57,290 nucleotides of DNA from Natronobacillus azotifigens (GCF_026805325.1 NZ_JAPRAT010000025.1:1-57290), one strand, 5' to 3'; positions 36,690 to 45,065 are shown, counted from the stretch's first letter. Program-made: numbers and translations. Notes: generated from the sequence alone by a model not told the origin.

Positions 36690-36968
36690 ATGCAAGAAGC
36701 AGCGGTAAGTCATGCGAAAGAAGCTTATGCCCTTCTGAAGGCTGATGCGGATAAAATCTTGAAGCTCATTCAAGTTCAAATGGATAATTTAATGATGCCA
36801 CAATGTCCTCTTTACGAGGAAGTTTTGGATACCCAAATGTTTGGTTTGTCTAGAGAGATCGATTTTGCAGTTCGGCTTAAATTAATTGAACAAGCTGATG
36901 GTAAGGCACTTTTGGACAACTTAGAGAAACAATTAAATCTTTTACACGAGAAAGCCAAGCAATCATAA
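36690..36968 (+). CDS. ylaN: YlaN (UPF0358), Fur-interacting iron-homeostasis protein
   Basis: A 92-residue helical protein, essential in B. subtilis unless iron is abundant; recent work describes YlaN as an iron-binding antagonist of Fur. Family blocks are [41 protein letters not shown] and AVRLKLI. GAGGGGG at 36676-36682 selects ATG 36690 over TTG 36684. The usual neighbour ftsW does not follow; the accessory island does. Confidence 0.92.
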   Translation: MQEAAVSHAKEAYALLKADADKILKLIQVQMDNLMMPQCPLYEEVLDTQMFGLSREIDFAVRLKLIEQADGKALLDNLEKQLNLLHEKAKQS

Positions 36969-36973
36969 ATTGT

Positions 36974-37075
36974 TTATTTCACAGAAACTTTGCTAAAGAG
37001 CAAGGTTTTTTTATTGTCTAGCTTTTTTGCGAATTGACTTCTTCTTAATCCTTGTTTACCATTAAGTAGTCTCAT
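36974..37075 (-). CDS. Basic 33-residue peptide with Fur-box-like promoter
   Basis: A short frame with an excellent ribosome site (AAAGGAGG, 9 bases before ATG 37075) encoding a 33-residue peptide with 10 Lys/Arg and only one acidic residue. Upstream on the same strand are TGTACA, a 17-base gap and TATGCT, with a Fur-box-like sequence touching the -35. Small basic peptides under Fur control (FbpA/B/C) exist in B. subtilis; sequence similarity to those was not evident. Its end overlaps the ylaN terminator, which weakens the case. A decayed gene start is the alternative. Confidence 0.42.
   Translation of the reverse strand: MRLLNGKQGLRRSQFAKKLDNKKTLLFSKVSVK
36985..37013 (+). terminator. ylaN terminator
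   Basis: AAACTTTGCT pairs with AGCAAGGTTT around AAAG, followed by T7. Confidence 0.85.
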
Positions 37076-37133
37076 TGACTATGACCTCCTTTGGTTGGGT
37101 GATTGAGTAAACTTGGTTAAGTACATTAATCGT

Positions 37134-37162
37134 AGCATAGTCATGGGACTTTTCTATGTACA
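37134..37162 (-). promoter_or_regulatory. Possible promoter of the basic peptide gene
   Basis: On the minus strand TGTACA (37157-37162), 17 bases, TATGCT (37134-37139). Both are 4/6 matches to sigma-A boxes. Confidence 0.35.
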
Positions 37163-37179
37163 AAATGATTTTCATACAC
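37161..37179 (-). promoter_or_regulatory. Fur-box-like operator
   Basis: GTGTATGAAAATCATTTTG on the minus strand agrees with the 19-base consensus GATAATGATAATCATTATC at 13 positions by my count. It touches the -35 box of the peptide promoter and faces ylaN, whose product acts on Fur. Confidence 0.35.
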
Positions 37180-37740
37180 CAGGAAATTATAAAGTTCGCT
37201 AGCTATGGATAACTTTTCGGAACAGATATAGCCACGTCCAGCTCCGAGCGCCAAAAACTAGGAAGCTTCACGAAGCAATCTACGATAAGTCATCATCCGT
37301 TCGCAAGCTTACCATTATTCCTTTATATTTGACTCCTTTCCACTTAATTGAAGCGCAATTTCTACTACTGTATGGACAGTGATTGAAATTGGGTATTCAA
37401 TACTATCTTCAATACTATTTTCACCTATATTAATCTTCGGAATTTTTGGCCTCTTAAATTACAAAAACACTGGTAATACATTGATAAAATAGTATAATAA
37501 GTAATACAGGGATGGAATTTTATGTTACTAATCGATAAATAGGTTGCTAGTCTAGGCACGTAAAAAATCCTCTCCGCTAATTAGCATAGTAGTTGAAAAG
37601 GTTTTACGGAGTAAAGGCTTTGATACTAACGCCTTGACTGACAGACCATGCCATTACAATCTATGTGTCAAACGGACTTCGTTTCTGTGTCTTGTATATC
37701 TTCCTAACCAAATAATAATTTTAAGGAAGGGTATGTCATA

Positions 37741-39051
37741 ATGGTTTTATCATTATTTTTTTTCACTGTGGAGATTTGCGCCATTTTTTTCGGGCTATTT
37801 TATACATTAAAAACCTATCCGCTTGTTCGAAGGTTAGTTAGCGGTGTTTGTCTTGTTCTGCTGCCAACAGTTCTTCTTTATTTACATACAGCTCCTTGGC
37901 TCTGGCTCATTTATTTTTTTATCTCCGTTATCAGTCTTTTTTATTTTTACACCAAGCAATTACGTATACTGTTAGACGTAGTTATTCTTGCTATCGGTAC
38001 TAGGTTTGGGGAAAATATTTCACAAATTATTCGATTTACCTATTTAGAGGAAAACGATACAATTCTCATAAAATCTGCACTGATCATTATTATCTTTTTT
38101 GTATTGTTTACGTATCTGTATCGGTTGTTTATTGATAAAACATGGGATTCGAATACGATTCCTATTGTTAGCCAGTTGGTTTTCATTATCGTTGCTTGGA
38201 TAACTGTGACCATTTTTTATATCAACTTGTTTATCTCATTACGTGACAATCTATATTACCCAGCGATGTTTAATATAATGATTGAATCAATTTACTTCGT
38301 GTTAATGTTTATTCTATCTGTAATACTGCTGCGGAATGTCAAAAAAGAAAATAGCATTAAGCAAAAAGAGATGGAGCGTGAGCAACTATTTCAATATATG
38401 CAGTCACTTGAACATGTCAACAGAGATATGCAAAATTTTCGTCATGATTATAAAAATATTCTGCTTACGATGCAAGGATATATGAACGAGAATGATATGG
38501 AAGGGCTAAAGCATTACTTTGATGAATGCATTATGAAAGTAGAAGAAAATAGCTTGCACCACACTTACATCTATAACCAATTGGATCATATTAAGTTAGT
38601 GGAACTAAAAGGGATTTTATCATCAAAAATCTTATATGCAGAAGAGTTGGGTGTTCAAGTTAACATAGAAATTCCCAATCTGATTGATCAAGTTGACATG
38701 AATATAATCGATTTAACGAGATTAGTTGGTATACTGATGGATAATGCACTGGAATCATCTAGTGATATGGAAGATGCGCAAGTAAATCTAGCACTTCTGA
38801 AAAAAAATGATTCCTTCTTACTCATACTTGAGAATCGTGTTGATGTTGAATTTATGAATATTGAAAAGCTTTTTCAAGCGGGCTACTCGACAAAGGGGAA
38901 AAATCGTGGCAGAGGGTTATCAAATGTACGATCAATCGTTCACCGATATCCTAATATTATGATGAATACTAGAGTTGAAAACTCTTATTTTATTCATGAG
39001 ATAGAAATAATTAAGATAGATTCTATGAAAAAACGTGACATTATTCAATAA
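37741..39051 (+). CDS. AgrC/ComD-like sensor histidine kinase
   Basis: A 436-residue membrane kinase with six to seven helices in residues 1-200, then a coiled linker, the phosphoacceptor His235 in NFRHDYKN (the AgrC-type H box), and a GHKL ATPase domain: N box with Asn335 in LMDNALESS and G box STKGKNRGRGLSNVRSI. This class (HPK10) normally senses peptides. It is 39 bp upstream of a LytTR regulator. Unlike agr loci, no agrB/agrD is seen nearby, so the signal may be a peptide made elsewhere or a product of this island. GGAAGGG lies ahead of the ATG. Confidence 0.92.
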   Translation: MVLSLFFFTVEICAIFFGLFYTLKTYPLVRRLVSGVCLVLLPTVLLYLHTAPWLWLIYFFISVISLFYFYTKQLRILLDVVILAIGTRFGENISQIIRFTYLEENDTILIKSALIIIIFFVLFTYLYRLFIDKTWDSNTIPIVSQLVFIIVAWITVTIFYINLFISLRDNLYYPAMFNIMIESIYFVLMFILSVILLRNVKKENSIKQKEMEREQLFQYMQSLEHVNRDMQNFRHDYKNILLTMQGYMNENDMEGLKHYFDECIMKVEENSLHHTYIYNQLDHIKLVELKGILSSKILYAEELGVQVNIEIPNLIDQVDMNIIDLTRLVGILMDNALESSSDMEDAQVNLALLKKNDSFLLILENRVDVEFMNIEKLFQAGYSTKGKNRGRGLSNVRSIVHRYPNIMMNTRVENSYFIHEIEIIKIDSMKKRDIIQ

Positions 39052-39090
39052 AGATATAGCGAAAGCGCAACTTATAAAGGGGTTGGTTAG

Positions 39091-39852
39091 GTGAAGGTAG
39101 TTATTTGTGAAAATGAGGAAAAACACAGCGAATTTGTGCAAGCGGTTGTACATAGTGTCAGCTTCCATGAACCAAGCATAGAACTCGTTTTAATTGCATC
39201 AAAACCTGAAGAAGTCTTAGCTTATATCCGTAACGAACGCGCAGATTGCTATTTGTTAGATATTGAACTTGGCTCATCGATCAATGGGCTAGACCTTGCC
39301 AGTATGATCCGACAACAAGATCCAGTCGCTACCATCATTTTCATTTCCATGCATGCAGATAAACTCAAACTGACATTCAAATATAAAATAGCTGCATTGG
39401 ATTTTATTGTAAAAGAAAAGAGGGATGCTTCCTTATCTGAACATTTGAAAGAAGCATTGCAAGCATCTTTTATAAAATATCAACAATTGAGTACAACAGA
39501 TGGAACTGAGTTTGTTCAAATAAAAATTGGTGAGCGCATAAAAAATATAAGTTATCATGATATTTATTTTTTTGAAACTTCTGCCTACGAGCATAAAGTC
39601 ACCCTTCAGGAAAAAAACGGATATTATGAATTTTATGGAAAACTAAAAGAGTTTGAACATATTGATGCACGGTTTTTTCGATGTCATAAAAGCTACATTA
39701 TCAATTTGCATCATGTAAAGGAATTTGATAAAGAAAAACGTCAAATTAAAATGAAAAATGATCTTGTATGCTATGTGTCTTTTCGAAAAATTACAGAATT
39801 GCAGTCCAAACTGATTAGTTGTAAGCAAAATGAAACGTTCACGACAAAATAG
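39091..39852 (+). CDS. AgrA-like LytTR response regulator
   Basis: A 253-residue regulator: receiver domain with phosphoacceptor Asp57 in CYLLDIELG, conserved Lys in FIVKEK, then a LytTR DNA-binding domain (about 145-245: YFFETSAYEHKVTLQ...FFRCHKSYIINLHHVKEF). The start is GTG with AAAGGGG 7 bases ahead. It makes a two-component pair with the upstream kinase, and is expected to act on the promoter of the secreted protein and transporter genes just downstream; I could not identify its direct-repeat binding sites with confidence. Confidence 0.93.
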   Translation: MKVVICENEEKHSEFVQAVVHSVSFHEPSIELVLIASKPEEVLAYIRNERADCYLLDIELGSSINGLDLASMIRQQDPVATIIFISMHADKLKLTFKYKIAALDFIVKEKRDASLSEHLKEALQASFIKYQQLSTTDGTEFVQIKIGERIKNISYHDIYFFETSAYEHKVTLQEKNGYYEFYGKLKEFEHIDARFFRCHKSYIINLHHVKEFDKEKRQIKMKNDLVCYVSFRKITELQSKLISCKQNETFTTK

Positions 39853-39962
39853 TAAACGGTTACGAAAAAAATGCCAAAAAAATGGAGGGATGTATTACTA
39901 TATGAACAGGTTAACCGAAACGAAAGCTCATGAGCAATTCACATGAAAAAGGAGTGTTTGTA

Positions 39963-40403
39963 ATGAGAAAAAAAACAGGAATCATTCTACTAGCTGCTAT
40001 CATGATCTTAACATTAGTTCCATCCACAACATTTGCTTCAAATCATGAAGATACAGAGTTTAGTTTTTATTTAACTAATTCAACAAGCCAAGTGAACACG
40101 CAAGGGAGAGCAAAGCAAAACAGTACTTCAACGTACGTAAATCTATCAGCTGTACCTACTGGCTTTATCAACCTAGATGTGCAAGGCTTTCGACCAATTT
40201 CAAGTACGGGGACAAATCAGTGGAGAAATGAAACGATTGGTGGTACCGTAACTGTTTCTACTGGTCAATGGCTTGTTCGACAACTTGTCTTTGAACACGG
40301 TGGCCGAAGTGCTAGGTTAAGATTTAGTAGATATGGTGGAAATGGTGCGATAGCAGGCGAATGGAGCCCAGATAGTGTTGGTAGTTACCGGTACGCAAAC
40401 TAA
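39963..40403 (+). CDS. Secreted small protein, DUF2712-like
   Basis: A 146-residue precursor with a classic Sec signal peptide (residues 1-26, cleavage after TTFA) and a mature part of about 120 residues rich in Asn, Ser, Thr, Gly and aromatic residues, with few Lys and no Cys. It would be a beta-rich exported protein. It reminds me of DUF2712 proteins and, more distantly, of lactococcin-972-type bacteriocins, both found next to regulators and ABC exporters. AAGGAG at 39947-39953 selects ATG 39963. A hairpin follows it, so it can be made in excess over the downstream genes. Function not known. Confidence 0.7.
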   Translation: MRKKTGIILLAAIMILTLVPSTTFASNHEDTEFSFYLTNSTSQVNTQGRAKQNSTSTYVNLSAVPTGFINLDVQGFRPISSTGTNQWRNETIGGTVTVSTGQWLVRQLVFEHGGRSARLRFSRYGGNGAIAGEWSPDSVGSYRYAN

Positions 40404-40428
40404 ACCTCTTTTATGACGGATAAGAAAG

Positions 40429-40472
40429 AAAGAAGAAGCGAAGGTAGTTATACTTTGCTTCTTCCTTTTAAA
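40429..40472 (+). terminator. Terminator/attenuator after the secreted protein gene
   Basis: GAAGAAGCGAAGGT pairs with ACTTTGCTTCTTC and is followed by CTTTT. It stands between the secreted-protein gene and the lipoprotein genes. Confidence 0.65.
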
Positions 40473-40495
40473 AATCTCTACAAGGAGCTGAAAAC

Positions 40496-41179
40496 ATGAG
40501 AAAAACAAGAAGCATCTCAGGATTTTGTATCATTGTTTTCTTTCTATCGGCTTGTTCATACAAAGACTTCGAAGACTCGCTGAGAAACAAGCTAGACAAT
40601 GATGAAGAGGTGGAATATACCAATCCCACAAGCATACCCGAAAACTACTCGGAAAATGAAGAGGAAGGTCTGTTTACGATAGGAGACACTGCCACTACAT
40701 ATAGGAACTTAGAGCAATATACCCTACACAAAGTGCAGGTGTTAACTAACATTAATGAAGCTGATTTAGAATTAACAGACTTTAAGGATATATCGTTAAT
40801 AAAGGACAACGGAGACATTGATCAAGATTATCAGCTAGTATTGATAGATCTGACGGTGAAAAATCTCGCCTCCCGCTTATTCATGGATGATTCAGATGTT
40901 CCCATTCTGTATATTGAAAATGGTGCTGGGTTTAAATCAGAAATCGAAGACCCTAATGGTCCTTTTCACACTGAAATTTCCTACTTTAGTGGTCAGCAAA
41001 AAGTTGATGATGATCCCAAAGGCTATTATAGGTTTTTATTAGAAATCGGTGAAGAAGTAGATGTAACGATCGGGTGGTTTTTACCTGTTGAGCAGTTGGA
41101 CGAAGAACTCTTATATTACATGATCTCTACCAAAAGTGAAATAGAACATTTCCAGTATTTTGAACTCCCGCTCGATTAG
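40496..41179 (+). CDS. Island lipoprotein 1 (DUF5027-like)
   Basis: A 227-residue lipoprotein, lipobox LSAC with Cys20, then an acidic linker (residues 30-60) and one beta-rich domain whose core includes QYTLHKVQVLTNI, DQDYQLVLIDLTVKN and VDVTIGWFLP. This layout is that of immunoglobulin-like extracellular lipoproteins of the DUF4352/DUF5027 kind. It is the first of two tandem paralogues, about 85 percent identical by eye. AAGGAGCTGAAAAC precedes the ATG. Surface lipoproteins paired with ABC transporters often give immunity; here that is inference. Confidence 0.85.
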   Translation: MRKTRSISGFCIIVFFLSACSYKDFEDSLRNKLDNDEEVEYTNPTSIPENYSENEEEGLFTIGDTATTYRNLEQYTLHKVQVLTNINEADLELTDFKDISLIKDNGDIDQDYQLVLIDLTVKNLASRLFMDDSDVPILYIENGAGFKSEIEDPNGPFHTEISYFSGQQKVDDDPKGYYRFLLEIGEEVDVTIGWFLPVEQLDEELLYYMISTKSEIEHFQYFELPLD

Positions 41180-41211
41180 AAAAGGAACACTCTGTACAAG
41201 GAGCTGAAAAC

Positions 41212-41898
41212 ATGAGAAAAACGAGAAGCATCTTAGGATTGTGCATCATCGTTCTCCTTCTGTCTGCTTGTTCATACAAAGAATTCGAAGACTCGCTGAG
41301 AAACAAGCTAGACAATGATGAAGAGGTGGAATATACCAATCCCACAAGCATACCCGAAAATTACTCGGAAAATGAAGAGGAAGGTCTGTTTACGATAGGA
41401 GACACCGTCACTACACATAATAACGCAGAGCAATATACCTTACACAAAGTGCAGGCGTTAACTAACATTAATGAAGCTGATTTAGAATTAACAGACTTTT
41501 TTAAGAATGTATCGTTAATCAAAGACAATGGAGATATTGATCAAGATTATCAGCTAGTGTTGATAGATCTGACAGTGAAAAATCTCGCCTCTCGCTTATT
41601 CAAGGATGAATCAGATGTACCCATTCTGTATATTGGATATAGTGCTGGGTTTAAATCAGAAATTGAAGACCCAAACGGTCCTTTCTTTACTGAAATTTCC
41701 TATTTTAGTGGTCAGCAAAAAGTTGATGATGATCCCAAAGGCTATTATAAGTTTTTATTAGAAATCGGTGAAGAAGTAGATGTGACGATCGGATGGTTTT
41801 TACCTGTGGAGCAGCTGAGAGAAGAACCATTATATTACATGATCTCTATCCAAAGTGGTGTAGAATATGCCAAATATTTTGAACTACCGCTTGATTAG
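41212..41898 (+). CDS. Island lipoprotein 2 (DUF5027-like)
   Basis: The 228-residue tandem paralogue of the gene before it, with the same lipobox (LSAC, Cys20), acidic linker and beta domain. Differences cluster at exposed positions: TYRNLEQ versus THNNAEQ near residue 70, DFKDIS versus DFFKNVS near 97, ENGAGF versus GYSAGF near 146, and the last 25 residues. The duplicate keeps its own ribosome site. Being kept as two diverging copies suggests different partners or higher dosage. Its stop is 11 bp before the first permease. Confidence 0.85.
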   Translation: MRKTRSILGLCIIVLLLSACSYKEFEDSLRNKLDNDEEVEYTNPTSIPENYSENEEEGLFTIGDTVTTHNNAEQYTLHKVQALTNINEADLELTDFFKNVSLIKDNGDIDQDYQLVLIDLTVKNLASRLFKDESDVPILYIGYSAGFKSEIEDPNGPFFTEISYFSGQQKVDDDPKGYYKFLLEIGEEVDVTIGWFLPVEQLREEPLYYMISIQSGVEYAKYFELPLD

Positions 41899-41909
41899 GA
41901 GGAATTTTT

Positions 41910-42764
41910 GTGAAAAAAACATTTAGTAGATTATTAGCAATCGAAATAAAAAAAGCGATTAAAAACAAATTCTTCATTGCAACATTAGGTATTGCTACAA
42001 CTTTTTCATTATTTAGTGCGTGGTATATGATTGACCATTACCGCTTTCAAACGTTTTTGAGTTCGATAGATGGAAATCCAATGACAAATGCATCATCCTT
42101 ATACAATCATTGGATCGGTGGAGAAGCAATGTCGCTTGGATTTACACTTTTTTTCACTTTATTACCACTTATCGCCGTTTTACCCTATGGCTGGTCCTAC
42201 TTTATTGAAGATAAAAATGGCTATGTAAAAACAGTGGTGATTCGAAGTAACAAATGGCAGTATTTCTTGTCGAAATATCTGGCTACTTTTATAGCAGGTG
42301 GACTTGTTATACTAATTCCCCTTGTTGTTAACTTTTTACTTGTTGCATCTTTTGTCCCGGCCATTACACCATCTATGGTCTATTCATTGCGTTATCCTGT
42401 CATGATAGGTTCATTGTGGTCAACTTTATTTTATACTTACCCATTAATTTTTGTCTTGCTTTATCTAATCTTAAATTTCATCTTTGCCGGCTTATTTGCA
42501 ACAATGAGTTTAGCTATTTCCTTCTTTTTAAGAAATAGAATTGCGATTATCCTAACCCCCTTTTTCTTGATTATGACGTTACACTATAGTCGAACATTTT
42601 TAGCCTATCGTTACTATAATGAAATTTCGCCGATCAATTACTTACATGCAACTTGTGTTGAAAACGCTGCAAATGCCTGGATTATAACAGGCCAAGGCTT
42701 ACTCTTTTTTGTACTGACTTTTGGAATCACGATGAAATTAGGTGTTAAGCGTGAAATTCTTTAG
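41910..42764 (+). CDS. ABC transporter permease 1 (ABC-2 type)
   Basis: A 284-residue membrane protein with about six helices, charged N-terminus (RLLAIEIKKAIKNKFFIA) and an extracellular loop after helix 1, the layout of ABC-2 permeases such as those of lantibiotic immunity (LanE/LanG) or NatB-type systems. GTG start with GGAGG 6 bases ahead. The gene overlaps the start of permease 2 by 14 bases, so the two are coupled. The nucleotide-binding partner is encoded 0.9 kb downstream. Confidence 0.85.
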   Translation: MKKTFSRLLAIEIKKAIKNKFFIATLGIATTFSLFSAWYMIDHYRFQTFLSSIDGNPMTNASSLYNHWIGGEAMSLGFTLFFTLLPLIAVLPYGWSYFIEDKNGYVKTVVIRSNKWQYFLSKYLATFIAGGLVILIPLVVNFLLVASFVPAITPSMVYSLRYPVMIGSLWSTLFYTYPLIFVLLYLILNFIFAGLFATMSLAISFFLRNRIAIILTPFFLIMTLHYSRTFLAYRYYNEISPINYLHATCVENAANAWIITGQGLLFFVLTFGITMKLGVKREIL

Positions 42765-43593
42765 ACTATTAGCCTATGATTATAAAAATGGGTTTCGGGT
42801 AGGGACGGTAAAGTTACTGGTTATGGTTTTATTTGTAGTGGCATTTTGTATTGATTTTTATTACCGCAAACATGTTACATATAGTTTTGATGAGGTGATT
42901 CCATCTGGTACATTTATAGACTATTTGTTTTCTATTTTTGCAGGTATCAAGGAGTATACGCCTTCTAAGGAGGAGAACTTTATTATTCCGGTAAAATGGC
43001 TGCTTCTTCATCTTTTTATATGTTATAGCACCCTATATTATCCATTTAGAGACTTATCTTCTATGGGATTAAACATATTAGTGAGAACGAAAGGAAGACT
43101 TACCTGGTGGTTCTCTAAATGCATCTGGAATGTTAGTTATGTTTTGACGATGTACGGTGTTATCCTTATTACCGTTTTTGCGTTTTGCTTGATAACAAAA
43201 GAACCTATCTCCCTAAACATTACAAGAATGTTTGTAACTGATTTATTACAGCCAGGAGATATTCATGAAACACTTTCATTTAACTTGGTGTATATCATTC
43301 TATTTTATCCACTATTAATCTTAATAAGTCTTAATCTATTACAGATGACATTAGTACTCATTTTTAAACCGTTGTACAGTTTTGTTGTGGTGACTGTTAT
43401 TTGGTTGACTTCTGCTTATCTGTTTAGTCCATTTCTTCCTGGAAATTATGCGATGGTGATCAGGAGTGAGTATGTAATCCAAAAGGGTTTGAGTGCTAGT
43501 GAAGGGATGGTCATGTTTTTGTTTTTAGTGTCTGTTTCACTTATCTTTGGTAGTCTTTATTTTCGACGCTATGATGTATTAGGAGAGGAATAA
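42751..43593 (+). CDS. ABC transporter permease 2 (DUF2705-like)
   Basis: A 280-residue membrane protein with about six helices and a large loop (residues 65-90) after the first. The segment IPVKWLLLHLFICYSTLYYPFRDLSSMG then VRTKGRLTWWFSKCIWN resembles what I recall of DUF2705 proteins from Bacillus transporter operons. GTG 42751 is preferred over GTG 42742 because AGGTG lies 6 bases ahead of it. Likely forms a heterodimer with permease 1. Confidence 0.8.
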   Translation: MKFFRLLAYDYKNGFRVGTVKLLVMVLFVVAFCIDFYYRKHVTYSFDEVIPSGTFIDYLFSIFAGIKEYTPSKEENFIIPVKWLLLHLFICYSTLYYPFRDLSSMGLNILVRTKGRLTWWFSKCIWNVSYVLTMYGVILITVFAFCLITKEPISLNITRMFVTDLLQPGDIHETLSFNLVYIILFYPLLILISLNLLQMTLVLIFKPLYSFVVVTVIWLTSAYLFSPFLPGNYAMVIRSEYVIQKGLSASEGMVMFLFLVSVSLIFGSLYFRRYDVLGEE

Positions 43594-43639
43594 TGTTAGA
43601 TGAAAGTCAAAAATACTTATTAGAAATGGGGTAAATACG

Positions 43640-44299
43640 ATGACAACCATTCAAATCGAAGGTGTAACAAAAAAATTAAAAGGTGTATTTGTGATTAATA
43701 ATGTTTCGATAACACTTTCATCTGGGAACGTCACTGGGTTACGAGGGGTTAATGGATCAGGGAAAACCATGTTGATGCGACTCATGGCTGGACTCATTTT
43801 GCCTACCAAAGGAACCATTAAGATAGACGATAAAATTCTTGGAAAAGAGATTACGTTCCCTGAAAGCATCGGCATTCTTCTTGAAAATCCTGCTTTTTTG
43901 GATAGTTATACTGGGTTTCAAAATTTGAAAATGCTTGCTTCAATTCGAAACAAAATTGATGATGTGCAGATTAAACATACGCTTGAAAAAGTTGGATTAG
44001 ATGTAGAAAGTCATAATAAAAAATATAAAAAATATTCGTTAGGGATGAAGCAACGTTTAGGAATAGCTGGGGCAATTATGGAACAGCCTGATATCGTTAT
44101 TTTAGATGAACCTACCAATTCATTAGATACTGCTGGTGTAGAGTTAGTTAAACAAATTATTCGTCAAGAAAAAGAGCGTGGAGCACTCGTTGTTTTAGCT
44201 TGCCATGACACAGATATTTTAGATGAATTAGCTGACGATATCTATTACTTAGAAAATGGATCGTTGGTATCAACAACAACTAGGGGGCAAACTGTATGA
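43640..44299 (+). CDS. ABC transporter ATP-binding protein
   Basis: A 219-residue ATPase of the multidrug/lantibiotic-immunity type. Walker A is GVNGSGKTM, with a Gln loop in SIGILLENP (the usual Gln is Glu), signature YSLGMKQRLG, Walker B DIVILDEPTNSLD and His in ACHDTD. It drives the two permeases encoded upstream. Its stop codon overlaps the next start (ATGA), so the last gene is coupled. Export of a toxic peptide or removal of it from the membrane are both possible. Confidence 0.92.
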   Translation: MTTIQIEGVTKKLKGVFVINNVSITLSSGNVTGLRGVNGSGKTMLMRLMAGLILPTKGTIKIDDKILGKEITFPESIGILLENPAFLDSYTGFQNLKMLASIRNKIDDVQIKHTLEKVGLDVESHNKKYKKYSLGMKQRLGIAGAIMEQPDIVILDEPTNSLDTAGVELVKQIIRQEKERGALVVLACHDTDILDELADDIYYLENGSLVSTTTRGQTV

Positions 44300-44925
44300 A
44301 AAAAATGATATTTGGCTTATTGTCCCTCCTTCTGCTCGCTGGTTTGGGTTTTCGTATTTGGTATGTCAATAAAGATATCGATCTTCCCCCTGTGCACACG
44401 TTTAAAATGGGTGAGGAAATTGCGCTTGGTGAGAATATTTTTCTTGACGATTTCGAAAACATGGACGGCTATACTGTCACCGTTAATAACGCGGAAATAC
44501 TTTCCTACGAAGAATTTCTATTAAAATATCAATTTGAAGAAGATGAAGAATCTCCACTATTTGATAAAGATAGTTTAACTTACCCAGAAATGGTCTACGA
44601 TCTCCATTTAACTGTAAAAAATACAAATATAACTGATGATACGAATCCAGATAGCGGCATTAATTTTATTCATTACAAAATATTCGGGACGGATTTTTTA
44701 CTACATACTAACGGTATACTATACTCCGTTGCAAATCCTGAGTTAGAATTAAGTCTTGAAGAGGGGGTCAGACTACGTTCTGAATCAGAAATGGATTTCC
44801 AACTACCGTTTTATTTTTCACCCTCGTCAAAATTTGCGGCAGTTAAAGAAAAAGATATTAAGAATGAAGATGTGTATCTTGTGATCTCCTACTATCCGAA
44901 TGAATATCGCATTTTAATTGAATAG
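44296..44925 (+). CDS. Membrane-anchored hypothetical protein (DUF5028-like)
   Basis: A 209-residue protein with an N-terminal helix (residues 3-23, no lipobox) and an extracytoplasmic beta domain. The opening after the helix, HTFKMGEEIALGENIFLDDFENMDGY, and VYDLHLTVKN are like DUF5028 and share the general fold of the two lipoproteins. The ATG overlaps the ATPase stop codon, so it is the last cistron of the transporter unit. It may be a third surface factor of the same system. Confidence 0.75.
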   Translation: MKKMIFGLLSLLLLAGLGFRIWYVNKDIDLPPVHTFKMGEEIALGENIFLDDFENMDGYTVTVNNAEILSYEEFLLKYQFEEDEESPLFDKDSLTYPEMVYDLHLTVKNTNITDDTNPDSGINFIHYKIFGTDFLLHTNGILYSVANPELELSLEEGVRLRSESEMDFQLPFYFSPSSKFAAVKEKDIKNEDVYLVISYYPNEYRILIE

Positions 44926-44935
44926 TACGCATGAA

Positions 44936-45065
44936 AAAATGGGAAAGTTCTCACGGTTCTTTAAGAGCTTCTACACAGTATCTGCATGGCACTTCAGTTA
45001 CAGACGGTCGCTTTCCACGGGGGCGGCCCTCAACTAACTTGGTAAAGAAAAGCACTTTACCAAGT
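44936..45065 (+). repeat. Repeat family C, copy 2
   Basis: Contains GGGAAAGTTC, CTTCTACACAGTATCTGC, CAGTTACAGACGGTCGCTTTCCACGGGGGCGG and CTCAACTAACTTGG, plus an ACTTGGTAAAG/CTTTACCAAGT inverted repeat. It matches 25942-26110 in the opposite direction and 56310-56450 in its right half. Confidence 0.65.

Larger units (their letters stand above)
37076..37740. other. 665-bp region at the island's left edge
   Basis: Holds the Fur-like box and promoter (37134-37179), a relic of a Bacillaceae repeat (GTCCAGCTCCGAGCGCC at 37228-37244), and on the minus strand about 37323-37455 an open stretch of 45 codons without start codon that may be the tail of a lost gene. A weak TTGACT-17-CAATCT pair near 37633-37661 may serve the sensor kinase. 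Confidence 0.5.
40477..41898 (+). repeat. Tandem gene duplication of about 0.7 kb
   Basis: The unit starting CTACAAGGAGCTGAAAACATGAG (40477) recurs at 41192 and covers ribosome site and whole gene. The DNA is highly similar to the 3' end; copy 2 has a 3-bp insertion adding one residue near position 97. Confidence 0.88.

Noticed and set aside
37323..37455. 45-codon minus-strand open stretch ending in a stop, no start codon
   Set aside because: Possibly the tail of a lost gene, but no start, no family and no flanking gene parts.
37741..39852. Full agr quorum-sensing locus
   Set aside because: Kinase and regulator are AgrC/AgrA-like, but no agrB protease or agrD-type peptide gene was found near them.
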